A stretch of DNA of 9,841 bases from an uncultured bacterium (GTDB taxonomy: Bacteria; Bdellovibrionota_C; UBA2361; CAKMMH01): the NCBI GenBank assembly GCA_927798255.1, contig CAKMMH010000055.1:1-9841 (forward strand), in the 5' to 3' direction. The first letter of the stretch is position 1. Each line of letters opens with the position of its first letter. The position numbers were made by a program, and so were the translations under genes. This document shows positions 1-6,800 of this stretch, in pieces. A model generated the notes under the pieces. The model was not told where the DNA came from. It saw only the letters and a list, made by a program, of their open reading frames with translations, and did no database searches.

Positions 1-1
1 T

Positions 2-709
2 TTTGAAATGATAACAGGAGTTACGCCATTTAGAGAAGAAACAGTTTACGATACAATGGTTGCAAGGTTAAAGAAAGATGTTGAGCCGCCTAGTAATCAG
101 AGAAATGATTGCCCTCACGAGTATGATGATATTGTTTTAAATGCATTAAAACGGGATCCAAAAGAGAGATATCAAACAGCTAAAGAATTTCATGAAGATT
201 TAGTAGATTTACAGAAGATGTTAAATGGTGAGTCTCATCGTGTTTATCAAAATAAAGTTAGAATTCAGGAAAGAAACGCTACTAATGAATTAAAAGAGAC
301 TGAAAGGATCAGAGAATTAATAAGAAAAGTGCAAAATGTTGAGGATAATCGAGAAGAGACTCATAATGAAATGGAAAGTGTGTTAAGTAGAGCAACTGTT
401 AATGCTAACCGAGCCATTTCAAGAGATATTGAAATAAATGAACCTGATGTAAGAATTAAAGTCGATAGATTAGCAGCAAATATTAATGCTAAACAAAATA
501 AAAGGTTTTTAAGAAAGATATTAAAAATATTAACGCTAAGTGTTGTTATATTTATTTTGTTAGTTATTACTTCTATTTTAATAGATTATTTGTATCCTGA
601 ATACAACATAATAGATAAAATATTTAACTTAGACATAGAAGTAAAAAAGTATTTCACAGATAAAATTGAAATAATAAAGTTTCTAAAACAGTTTAAAAAG
701 TTCTTTTAA
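2..709 (+). CDS. Ser/Thr protein kinase, C-terminal part (5' end outside window)
   Basis: This is the end of a eukaryotic-type (Hanks) Ser/Thr kinase. The reading frame is open from the first complete codon, so the ATG at 8 is internal: it sits in FEMITGVTPF, which matches the subdomain IX-X segment (usually YEMLTGxxPF). Subdomain XI follows as ALKRDPKERYQTAKEF, with the conserved Arg. The ATP-binding loop and catalytic HRD/DFG motifs lie upstream of the window. After the kinase domain come a charged, probably coiled-coil juxtamembrane stretch (visible residues about 75-130), one transmembrane helix (about 173-196) and a short outer tail of about 40 residues. No PASTA repeat or other sensor domain follows the membrane segment. 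The family phosphorylates proteins on Ser/Thr in the cytoplasm; the target here is unknown. The gene ends 234 bp before a convergent gene. The kinase call is secure; the ligand and role are not. Confidence 0.88.
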   Translation, partial: FEMITGVTPFREETVYDTMVARLKKDVEPPSNQRNDCPHEYDDIVLNALKRDPKERYQTAKEFHEDLVDLQKMLNGESHRVYQNKVRIQERNATNELKETERIRELIRKVQNVEDNREETHNEMESVLSRATVNANRAISRDIEINEPDVRIKVDRLAANINAKQNKRFLRKILKILTLSVVIFILLVITSILIDYLYPEYNIIDKIFNLDIEVKKYFTDKIEIIKFLKQFKKFF

Positions 710-760
710 GAATATTTATAATAAAAATATATTTTTTAAAAACGTATAACAGGAATTAGA

Positions 761-774
761 ATTAGAATTCTAAT
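761..774. repeat. 14-bp perfect palindrome within GAATTA repeats
   Basis: ATTAGAATTCTAAT is a perfect 14-bp palindrome. It overlaps a short direct repetition of GAATTA (753-770) in the convergent intergenic region after the kinase gene. It could be a small operator or chance in AT-rich DNA. There is no adjacent gene start that would make it a convincing regulatory site. Confidence 0.3.
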
Positions 775-855
775 CTCTGATATTAGGGGGATTTGAAGCA
801 TAAATTTAAATAAATGATATCAATAAATTAAAAAGAAATACTAAAATTATGAAAA

Positions 856-914
856 GCTGGTTAATGCAAAATTCTCACATTAGAAGTATTAATGTAAATT
901 TTGCATTAACCAGC
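856..914 (-). terminator. Long hairpin between convergent genes, probable transcription terminator
   Basis: The arms 856-873 and 897-914 pair perfectly over 18 bp. After an asymmetric internal loop (874-876 opposite 896), a second 6-bp stem (877-882 with 890-895) closes a 7-nt loop. Read on the minus strand, the hairpin begins 29 nt after the stop of the 163-residue gene and is followed by TTTTCATAATTTT, a weak U-rich tail. Read on the plus strand it lies about 150 nt after the kinase stop and has no T-run. A minus-strand or bidirectional terminator is the simplest reading. The stem is longer than most intrinsic terminators, so a dispersed palindromic repeat is an alternative. Confidence 0.55.
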
Positions 915-943
915 ATTAATTTACAATATCAATTAGAATTTTT

Positions 944-1435
944 TTATACATCCTCAAAAGAATTATCTTTTAATTGATTTATAATGTCTTGAAGCCCTTT
1001 TCTGTTTTTTGCAAGTTGAATATTTTGTTCTCTTATTTTAGCTACTGTATCTTCAATACTCTTTTGCATATCATACTTTTCTTCTTGAGATGCTTCGTTA
1101 TATTCATTTATGTTATTTAATAACTTAATCATATTATTTTGTTCTTCGTCCATGTTCAGAAAATATCTTACAGTTACAGATAGCAACGCTAGTATTTCAG
1201 AACGCATATCTGTATTTTCATTCTGCATGATTTCTAATGCACGATTTTTATTTGTATTGCTTTTAATATGAGATAAGCTATTAATTTTATGCTTATATAT
1301 ATCAAATTCAGAATTGACGTTATCAATTCTATTTGATAAATCTTCAAGCATTAATCTGTTATTTCTTTCATCCTGAAATATAAATGATATCCCTATCAAT
1401 AAACTTAAATTTAATGTTAGGTTTAAATATTTCAT
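944..1435 (-). CDS. Hypothetical membrane-anchored or secreted coiled-coil protein (163 aa)
   Basis: I do not recognise this protein. Residues 5-21 (NLTLNLSLLIGISFIF) form one hydrophobic segment without a clear cleavage site or lipobox, so it is a signal anchor or signal peptide. The remainder is polar and rich in Glu, Asn, Lys, Gln and Ile, with heptad-like spacing over about 24-60 and 95-158, suggesting a coiled-coil helical rod. There are no cysteines after the N-terminus and no catalytic motif is visible. The ATG at 1433-1435 is chosen because it is the only start that keeps the hydrophobic segment. No Shine-Dalgarno sequence precedes it, which would fit a very short leader. It follows ddl on the same strand after 147 bp holding a hairpin and a possible promoter, so it may be transcribed separately. 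That it is a real gene is likely; its function is unknown. Confidence 0.7.
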   Translation of the reverse strand: MKYLNLTLNLSLLIGISFIFQDERNNRLMLEDLSNRIDNVNSEFDIYKHKINSLSHIKSNTNKNRALEIMQNENTDMRSEILALLSVTVRYFLNMDEEQNNMIKLLNNINEYNEASQEEKYDMQKSIEDTVAKIREQNIQLAKNRKGLQDIINQLKDNSFEDV

Positions 1436-1455
1436 AGAAACTAATGTCGGATAAA

Positions 1456-1485
1456 ATAAAACACTAGTTTATAATATGCTGTTAA
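1456..1485 (-). promoter_or_regulatory. Possible sigma-70-type promoter for the 163-aa gene
   Basis: On the minus strand TTAACA (1480-1485, 5 of 6 to the -35 consensus) is separated by 18 nt from TTTTAT (1456-1461, 4 of 6 to -10). Transcription would start near 1449 and leave a leader of about 13 nt, agreeing with the lack of a ribosome binding site. In DNA this AT-rich such matches arise often by chance. Confidence 0.28.
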
Positions 1486-1538
1486 AAAAAATTTATTAAT
1501 TCTATCTGGTTACAGGTTATTGTATATTATCCATTGTA

Positions 1539-1576
1539 ATTTAAGTAAGCTATAATTTTTTTCAGCTTCCTTAAAT
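1539..1576 (-). terminator. Hairpin just after ddl, possible terminator or 3'-end structure
   Basis: Arms 1539-1551 and 1564-1576 pair at 12 of 13 positions (mismatch 1546/1569) around a 12-nt loop. On the minus strand the stem begins 6 nt after the ddl stop codon. No U-tract follows it in that direction, so it is not a classical intrinsic terminator. It could mark the 3' end of the cell-wall operon or stabilise the transcript end. Confidence 0.38.
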
Positions 1577-1582
1577 ATTACT

Positions 1583-2770
1583 TTATAACGCTTTAAATCC
1601 AGTATCTCTATCTAGCTCTTGTTTTATTGAGTAAACTTCAAATGCCCTATCAATTATTTTTGTAAGTTCTTCTGTATATAAAAGTACTGGATCTGATTTT
1701 TCCCAAAGATAGAATGAAAGTGAGCCAGGAATTAAATTGAACTCGTTTAAATAAATTGTTCCTGAATTTTTATCATACATAAAATCAATTCTGCCTACCC
1801 CTGAAGCTTTAATTGCTTTATAAGCTATTTTTGCATACTCACTTACCGTATTTTTAATTTTTTCATCTAAGTCTACTGGATTAATACTTCTAGTTAAACT
1901 TGCCATACCTTCGCTTCTTTTAGGAGTACCACCTTTTTTCTTTCCCTTTCCTTCACGCATATATTTATCTTCATAAGAAAGAAAACTACCGTCTGTTACA
2001 GGAATTTCAACAACTGATGTCCTTAGCCCCTCTGTCGTATCAAGCACAGAAATATTAATTTCAAACATATTATCCATATATGGCTCAATTAACGCTTCTT
2101 TATCTCGTTTAAATACTTTTGTAAGTGCTATTAAAAGTTCTTCATCATTTGTAGCTTTTGAAACACCTATTGATGAACCTAAATTATTAGGTTTGATAAA
2201 TACAGGGTATTTTAATGTATTATTTGCAAATATTTCTTTTTTAGTTGCTTCTATCCCCTCTTTTTCAACTAATTCTTTATTAATAGTAACACTTGGAAGG
2301 ACAGGGATCCCGTATTGAGAAACTACAGTTTTTGCCGTATTTTTACTCATAGCAATTGCCGATGGTAAAACGCCTGATCCTACATAAGGAACTCCTGCTA
2401 ACTCAAATAGTCCTTGAATACAGCCATCTTCTCCAAATTCTCCATGGAATGCTGGAAAATATATATCAACAGGAATTATTTTTTCACCAAAAAAACAAGC
2501 TTTTTTTGTTACAGTTAGCCCTTTTTGTCCTAAATATGGATAAAGTGTTACTTCATTTAAAACCTTTTTCTTATTTTCAAAATCTTTATATATTGCTCTA
2601 TTTAGTAATTCTTGACCTGAGTACCATCTTCCATCTCTTGCAATATAAACAGGTATGATATTAAATTTATTTGTATCTAAATACTCTATTAATTGTAAAC
2701 CAGTGATAATTGAGATTTCATGTTCGCAGCTTCTACCACCAAAAAACACAGCAACATTTTTCTTATCCAT
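1583..2770 (-). CDS. ddl: D-alanine--D-alanine ligase
   Basis: This cytoplasmic ATP-grasp ligase joins two D-Ala molecules to make the dipeptide used for peptidoglycan stem peptides. From the chosen ATG (395 aa) the landmarks are FFGGRSCEHEIS near residue 10-20 (the Ddl N-terminal signature), AFHGEFGEDGCIQG at 107-120, PVFIKPNNLGSSIGV at 189-203 (ATP-grasp lysine and Gly/Ser loop), and LNEFNLIPGS at 341-350, carrying the metal-binding Glu and Asn. The length is somewhat above the usual 300-370, partly from a basic Gly/Lys-rich stretch at 273-288 after the YEDKY omega-loop segment. A longer frame from TTG at 2800 is possible. The ATG at 2768-2770 begins just before the family N-terminus, although the purine-rich AAGGGAG upstream is 12 nt away. 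It follows the MurF-type gene by 87 bp on the same strand, so the two successive pathway steps sit together. Confidence 0.95.
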   Translation of the reverse strand: MDKKNVAVFFGGRSCEHEISIITGLQLIEYLDTNKFNIIPVYIARDGRWYSGQELLNRAIYKDFENKKKVLNEVTLYPYLGQKGLTVTKKACFFGEKIIPVDIYFPAFHGEFGEDGCIQGLFELAGVPYVGSGVLPSAIAMSKNTAKTVVSQYGIPVLPSVTINKELVEKEGIEATKKEIFANNTLKYPVFIKPNNLGSSIGVSKATNDEELLIALTKVFKRDKEALIEPYMDNMFEINISVLDTTEGLRTSVVEIPVTDGSFLSYEDKYMREGKGKKKGGTPKRSEGMASLTRSINPVDLDEKIKNTVSEYAKIAYKAIKASGVGRIDFMYDKNSGTIYLNEFNLIPGSLSFYLWEKSDPVLLYTEELTKIIDRAFEVYSIKQELDRDTGFKAL

Positions 2771-2820
2771 AGCTCTATAAAACTCCCTTAAAAAAAGCAA
2801 AAAATCTACTTAATTCTGTA

Positions 2821-2849
2821 AGTATACATTATTTTTACAAGAATTTAAA
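2821..2849 (-). promoter_or_regulatory. Possible internal promoter upstream of ddl
   Basis: On the minus strand TTTAAA (2844-2849) and TATACT (2821-2826, 5 of 6 to -10) are 17 nt apart in the murF-ddl gap. The same stretch can fold into an imperfect hairpin (2812-2821 with 2835-2845, one bulge). This is weak evidence that ddl can be transcribed independently of the upstream gene. Confidence 0.28.
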
Positions 2850-2857
2850 CAAGGTAC

Positions 2858-4582
2858 TTAAAAACTAACCTTTGATTCATACCAATCAGGTAAATCGTTT
2901 TCAATTAAAATTGCATCATTTTCATTTTGATACTCAGTTAAAATTTTAAATCCTTCATCTCGATTTTCAACATAACTAATGTTTGTAAAATTATCCTCAT
3001 CGAAAGCCTTTTTAAAAGATTCCTTATTTTCAGTTCCAACAAAAATTACCATATCGCAAATTTTAGTAATCTTTTTGGCTATATTATAATTAACCTCAAA
3101 TTGTTCACTTCCAAGTTCAATAATTCCTGGAGTCATAACAATTCGTCTTTTAACATCAAGTACCTTTAGTACTTCTAATGCAGAATTAAATCCTAGTGGA
3201 TTAGAATTATATCCATCTTCTAAGTAAATCAAATGATTTGGATATTTTTTAAGTACAAGTCTATTTGATAATGGTTCGATTTCCTTAATTACTGCCAGTA
3301 CAAGTTTTGGTTCTATTCCAAGAGCCACTGCCATAGTAAAACTTGCAAGTAAACTTGAAATTCCCCCCTTTCCTACAATTTTTGTTTTTAATTCATATTC
3401 AGAGTCTTTCCATAAAATTTTTGCAGTTGTTCCATCACTTGTATACTTAATATCAAAAATATAGGCATCAAGTTTTACTCCATCTTTCTTTTCTAAGCCA
3501 TATAAATATTTATTTTTAATATTAGCTTCCTTATATGCTCTTAAAACAAAATCATCATCTGCATTACAAACAAGAATTCCATTTTCTGGAAGTGCTTTTA
3601 TAACTTCCGTTTTTGCCTCATAAATTTTTTCTCTTGTTTTAAATCTTTCTAAATGCATGTGGTTTATTGCTGTTAAAATTGCAGCTTTTGGTGGAGTTAA
3701 TGAACAAAGATTTGTAATAGAACCTTTCTTATAAGTTCCCATTTCGATTACTGCATACTTATCGCTTTCTTTAAGTTCTTCTCTAATTTTTCTTGTAACA
3801 CCCATAATTGTGTTTATGCCAGCTTTTGGCCAAAAAGTATGACCTTTAGTAACATTTAAAATTTCACCTAACGTATTTTTAACAGTTGACTTTCCATAAC
3901 TTCCAACAATTGAAATAGTAAACGGATTAATTTTTTCAAACTTTTCCTTAGCTTCTTTTAAATATTTATTATTTGCAAATTTTTCAAAAGGTGAAAGAAG
4001 AACGACACTTAACATTAAGAAAAATGGTATAAGCTGAGCTATAATTGCCAAGCAAAAGAAAAAACATGAAGAAATATATGAGTTGGCAATACCATATACA
4101 AGAAAGAATGGGAAAATAGCTATAGTTAATACATAAGTAAATAAAGTCGCGATACTGTAAATTCTTATTGCTCTAGGAGTCATTTTTAATTGTAATTTTG
4201 CTTGAGTTGTAGGGTCCTTTTCTTTTCTTAAGATATAACCGACTGTTAATAAGTATAAAAACAGTATTGATAGCGAATATATAAAGCCAAATATGTTGTA
4301 GCCTTCTTGTAAAACTTTAATATCGTATTTTTTGCTAATAAATATTCCAAGACAAATTATAATACAAAAAATCGTGGTAATTAGCGTTACCTTTCTATCA
4401 AATGCTTTATTTTTAACATACCATTTATAAAATCTTGATGGTGAATATTCATCTTGTTGTAAATATAACAAATACTCATGAAATCTTCTTCTAATAGCAC
4501 CGGTATAATAATAGATTACACCACAAACAATAATAATAACTGGCAGCGAAATTGCCCAAATCGTGAAATTATTGCTAGACAT
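2858..4582 (-). CDS. Membrane-anchored MurF-type Mur ligase (UDP-MurNAc-tripeptide--D-Ala-D-Ala ligase family)
   Basis: The 574-residue product has two halves. Residues 1-200 hold about six hydrophobic segments (roughly 7-27, 65-83, 96-118, 141-163, 168-183, 182-199), with a polar cytoplasmic-type loop containing LQQDEYSPSRFYKWY. From 220 a Mur ligase follows: P-loop GSYGKST (227-233), EMG (280-282), NHMHLERF (307-314), the AKTE segment with K324 at the place of the family's carbamylated lysine, NADD (340-343), and the MurF-like DGYNSNP (456-462) opening the C-terminal domain. The family joins D-Ala-D-Ala to UDP-MurNAc-tripeptide using ATP. A normal MurF has an N-terminal substrate-binding domain before the P-loop. 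I see no space for it here, so the true acceptor may differ. The start is fixed by AAGGA 8 nt before the ATG. Upstream lies the hydrolase (38 bp), downstream ddl. Confidence 0.85.
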   Translation of the reverse strand: MSSNNFTIWAISLPVIIIVCGVIYYYTGAIRRRFHEYLLYLQQDEYSPSRFYKWYVKNKAFDRKVTLITTIFCIIICLGIFISKKYDIKVLQEGYNIFGFIYSLSILFLYLLTVGYILRKEKDPTTQAKLQLKMTPRAIRIYSIATLFTYVLTIAIFPFFLVYGIANSYISSCFFFCLAIIAQLIPFFLMLSVVLLSPFEKFANNKYLKEAKEKFEKINPFTISIVGSYGKSTVKNTLGEILNVTKGHTFWPKAGINTIMGVTRKIREELKESDKYAVIEMGTYKKGSITNLCSLTPPKAAILTAINHMHLERFKTREKIYEAKTEVIKALPENGILVCNADDDFVLRAYKEANIKNKYLYGLEKKDGVKLDAYIFDIKYTSDGTTAKILWKDSEYELKTKIVGKGGISSLLASFTMAVALGIEPKLVLAVIKEIEPLSNRLVLKKYPNHLIYLEDGYNSNPLGFNSALEVLKVLDVKRRIVMTPGIIELGSEQFEVNYNIAKKITKICDMVIFVGTENKESFKKAFDEDNFTNISYVENRDEGFKILTEYQNENDAILIENDLPDWYESKVSF

Positions 4583-4590
4583 ATTTTATA

Positions 4591-4595
4591 TCCTT
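4591..4595 (-). promoter_or_regulatory. Ribosome binding site of the MurF-type gene
   Basis: AAGGA on the minus strand lies 8 nt before the ATG at 4580-4582. It supports that start and with it the whole first membrane segment. Confidence 0.7.
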
Positions 4596-4620
4596 ACCTT
4601 AATTTATTAACAATAAACAA

Positions 4621-5370
4621 TTATTTTAAAAATTCTTTAATCTGGTATGCACAAAGGCTTGCACCACCTCTTAAAAATGGAAAGTGGTCTTTTCCTTTTA
4701 AAACAATTAGTTTGGAATCTTTTATTTTTTTTGAAAAAGTCTTGCCAATATCTATGGGGGTTTCCGTATCTTTATCTCCCCAAATAAGAAGAGTCCTCGC
4801 TTTTACATCTTTTAGCTCGTTTTCTTGGTCTTCATTTACAATTTTTATAAATATATCTTTCATATCTCCTGCATTTAAGTAGTCCCTCGAAGCAAATTTA
4901 GAAGAATATTTGTTTTTAAAAAAGTCCTTTCCTGTAAGTTTATCTAAAAATTTAAAAATTTTTGCTACTTTTTTTAGAATATATATTTTAATTCTTCTAA
5001 ACAGAAATTTTCTAGATTTTATACCAGCAGATGAGATTAATATTAAATTATCAAGGTACTCAGGGAAATATACCGCAATTCTTAAAGCGATTCGTCCACC
5101 AACAGAATGACCTAATATGTCAGCATTTTTGATATTGTGACTTTTTAAATAATCGATTATACATGATGCATAATCTTTTGTTCCCCAAACTGCATCTGGT
5201 TTTTTTGAATTACCAAATCCTGGTAAATCGATTAAATGGCATTCTCTATCTGCTACTAATAGCTCAGATAATTCTTGAAAAAAAGAAGAATCATTACCCC
5301 AACCATGTAAAAATATTAAAGGTTTCCCACTACCTATAATTTTAGAATAAATCATATTTTTTTGCTGCAT
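4621..5370 (-). CDS. Alpha/beta hydrolase
   Basis: This is an alpha/beta-hydrolase-fold enzyme of 249 aa, a usual length. It has the oxyanion motif LHGWG (about 21-25), the nucleophile elbow GHSVGG with Ser89, the acid in IWGDKDTETP (Asp201) and the histidine in GKDHFPF (His229), so the Ser-Asp-His triad is complete. A basic, helical cap stretch (about 115-160, rich in Phe and Lys) lies between strands and would shape the substrate pocket. No signal peptide is seen from this start. The substrate cannot be read from the sequence. As the first gene of a unit with MurF-type and Ddl enzymes, it may act on a cell-envelope ester or amide, but that is only context. An upstream ATG (5404-5406) would add 12 hydrophobic residues. 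The ATG at 5368-5370 has AGG about 10 nt upstream and avoids overlapping the predicted -10 box. Confidence 0.88.
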   Translation of the reverse strand: MQQKNMIYSKIIGSGKPLIFLHGWGNDSSFFQELSELLVADRECHLIDLPGFGNSKKPDAVWGTKDYASCIIDYLKSHNIKNADILGHSVGGRIALRIAVYFPEYLDNLILISSAGIKSRKFLFRRIKIYILKKVAKIFKFLDKLTGKDFFKNKYSSKFASRDYLNAGDMKDIFIKIVNEDQENELKDVKARTLLIWGDKDTETPIDIGKTFSKKIKDSKLIVLKGKDHFPFLRGGASLCAYQIKEFLK

Positions 5371-5398
5371 TGCTATTTTACCTGGAAAAAAATATAAT
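5370..5398 (+). promoter_or_regulatory. Predicted sigma-70-type promoter for amrB-amrA
   Basis: TTGCTA (5370-5375, 4 of 6) and a perfect TATAAT (5393-5398) are 17 nt apart, the optimal spacing. Transcription would start near 5405, giving a leader of about 50 nt before the amrB ATG. The -35 box touches the hydrolase start codon. Confidence 0.5.
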
Positions 5399-5401
5399 AA
5401 T

Positions 5402-5430
5402 ATCATATCCTATTTATAGTTACATTGAAA
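5402..5430 (-). promoter_or_regulatory. Possible promoter for the hydrolase-murF-ddl unit
   Basis: On the minus strand TATGAT (5402-5407, 5 of 6 to -10) has a weak TTTCAA (5425-5430) 17 nt upstream. The start near 5395 would leave a leader of about 25 nt before the ATG at 5370. The box overlaps the start region of the opposing amrB promoter. Confidence 0.33.
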
Positions 5431-5442
5431 GATTTTTTATTT

Positions 5443-5447
5443 AAGGA
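5443..5447 (+). promoter_or_regulatory. Ribosome binding site deciding the amrB start
   Basis: AAGGA lies 7 nt before the ATG at 5455-5457. It favours this start over a TTG at 5425, which would add ten residues not found at the family N-terminus. Confidence 0.75.
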
Positions 5448-5454
5448 ATGTTTA

Positions 5455-6246
5455 ATGAGCGAAGATTGTGCACTACCCAAAATGGCTGGTTACTTTTATC
5501 CAAGCGATAAGCTTGAATTAGATAAGTACTTAAATGATTTTTTTAAAGGCGAGCCCCTTGTAAATAGGAAACCTGTTTCTTTGATTGTGCCTCATGCAGG
5601 ATATATTTTTAGCGGTGAAATAGCAGGTAAGGCTTTTAATATCCTAAATCACTACAAAGATGATTTTGATACAATAGTTGTAGTTGGCCCATCGCACCAT
5701 GTATTAATTGACAAGCCTGCTGTTCTTAATAAAGATTACATTTTACCAAATGGAAAATTAAAAAGAGATGAAATTCTTATAGAACAATTAGTAAAAGAAG
5801 ATTTGGTAGAAATTAATGATGAAGCTCATAAAAAAGAGCATTCTGTAGAAGTCGAGCTTCCTTTTATATGTCGAATTAATCCTAATTTTAAAATCGTTGA
5901 TATAATTACAGGACCATATGAGCAAGACTCTGTTACCAAACTAATAGATGCTCTTTTTAAAATTCCAAGAACTTTAATTATTATTAGTTCTGATTTAAGT
6001 CATTTTAATTTATATGAAAAAGCAAAAGAAATTGATAAGAGTACGATAAAGAATGTCCTTGCTTTAAATGAAGATGATATTCAACCTGATGATGCTTGTG
6101 GAAGCATAGGAATTAGAGCATTGATAAAGGTTGCAAAAAAATATATGTTAAAACCAAAAGTTCTTGGATATTGTAACTCAGGAGATAAAACTTCAAATAA
6201 ATTACAGGTTGTTGGGTATGCAAGCTTTGGATTTTTTAATTCCTAA
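5455..6246 (+). CDS. amrB: AmmeMemoRadiSam system protein B (MEMO1-like)
   Basis: This 263-residue protein is a MEMO family member, related in fold to extradiol-dioxygenase-type metalloenzymes. Conserved blocks are the N-terminal MAGYFYP (10-16), VPHAGYIFSGEIAG with His47 (45-58), VVGPSHH with His81 (76-82), EHSVEVELPF (128-137), SSDLSHF with Asp180 and His183 (178-184), ACGSIG (214-219) and GYCNSGD (238-244). Human MEMO1 uses histidines in the PHAGY and GPSHH blocks for metal binding, so a metal-binding cytoplasmic protein is expected here. No reaction is established for the bacterial protein to my knowledge. The ATG is fixed by a good Shine-Dalgarno sequence. The downstream amrA starts inside this gene, so the two are almost certainly co-expressed, and the third partner amrS lies 1.9 kb further on in the opposite orientation. 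Family assignment is secure. Confidence 0.94.
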   Translation: MSEDCALPKMAGYFYPSDKLELDKYLNDFFKGEPLVNRKPVSLIVPHAGYIFSGEIAGKAFNILNHYKDDFDTIVVVGPSHHVLIDKPAVLNKDYILPNGKLKRDEILIEQLVKEDLVEINDEAHKKEHSVEVELPFICRINPNFKIVDIITGPYEQDSVTKLIDALFKIPRTLIIISSDLSHFNLYEKAKEIDKSTIKNVLALNEDDIQPDDACGSIGIRALIKVAKKYMLKPKVLGYCNSGDKTSNKLQVVGYASFGFFNS

Positions 6247-6799
6247 AATTAATAAGGATGAACAAAAATTTTTATTAAAATTAGCAAAAGATTCTATAGA
6301 AGCTTGTGTTAAGACATACTCTTTACCTTCTGTTGATAAATCAAAACTTAGCAATGTTTTACAAAAAGATGGCGCTTGCTTTGTAACATTGATGATAAAA
6401 GATAAATTAAGAGGATGTATAGGAAGTGTTGTGCCTCACAAACCCTTATATCTTGATGTTATAGATAATGCGATTTCTGCTAGCTCAAAAGATCCAAGGT
6501 TTCCGAAGCTTTCAAAAAATGAATTTGAAAATTTAACTATTTCTATATCAATTCTTGGTGATCTTTTTGAAATTAAATATAATACACTTGAGGAGCTTTT
6601 TTCTCTTATTGAGCCTTTTAAAGACGGGTTAGTATTACAAAATGGTCCATATCAAGGTTTGTTTCTTCCATCTGTTTGGGAAGAACTTCCAAGTAAAGAT
6701 TTATTCTTATCAAACTTATGCTTAAAAGCTGGATTTGAGCCTAGCAATTGGCATAATGATATTAAAGTTTATAAGTTTAGAACATTATATATTAAATAA
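6218..6799 (+). CDS. amrA: AmmeMemoRadiSam system protein A (AMMECR1-like)
   Basis: The product (193 aa) is a complete AMMECR1 domain. After a helical N-terminus (KDEQKFLLKLAKDSIEA, 13-29) come GACFVTL (52-58), the family hallmark LRGCIGS (64-70) with Cys67, the NAISASSKDPRF segment (84-95), and a C-terminal half with GPYQGLFLPSVWEELP. No catalytic role is established for the family. The conserved RGCIG pocket suggests an enzyme or a ligand-binding protein, probably cytoplasmic. The ATG at 6218-6220 has AGG 9 nt upstream and places the start 29 nt inside amrB in another frame, favouring translational coupling. No in-frame ATG exists between there and the conserved domain; a TTG at 6164 is less likely. 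The stop lies one base from the stop of a convergent gene, with no terminator hairpin seen. Confidence 0.94.
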   Translation: MQALDFLIPKINKDEQKFLLKLAKDSIEACVKTYSLPSVDKSKLSNVLQKDGACFVTLMIKDKLRGCIGSVVPHKPLYLDVIDNAISASSKDPRFPKLSKNEFENLTISISILGDLFEIKYNTLEELFSLIEPFKDGLVLQNGPYQGLFLPSVWEELPSKDLFLSNLCLKAGFEPSNWHNDIKVYKFRTLYIK

Positions 6800-6800
6800 C

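Noticed and set aside
710..855. Intergenic stretch after the kinase, checked for a small gene or RNA
   Set aside because: Only very short open frames and AT-rich palindromes are present, with no ribosome binding site and no recognisable RNA fold.
2356..2658. 100-codon open frame on the plus strand
   Set aside because: It lies wholly opposite ddl, whose family motifs run through the same interval. The translation looks like random antisense of AT-rich coding sequence.
4478..4882. 134-codon open frame on the plus strand
   Set aside because: It is antisense to the start of the MurF-type gene and the end of the hydrolase, both well supported; no recognisable domain.
4910..5110. 66-codon open frame on the plus strand
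   Set aside because: Antisense to the alpha/beta hydrolase body, with no start signal and no recognisable family.
5425..5454. TTG start for amrB at 5425
   Set aside because: The ATG at 5455 has AAGGA at 7 nt and matches the family N-terminus; the extra ten residues do not.
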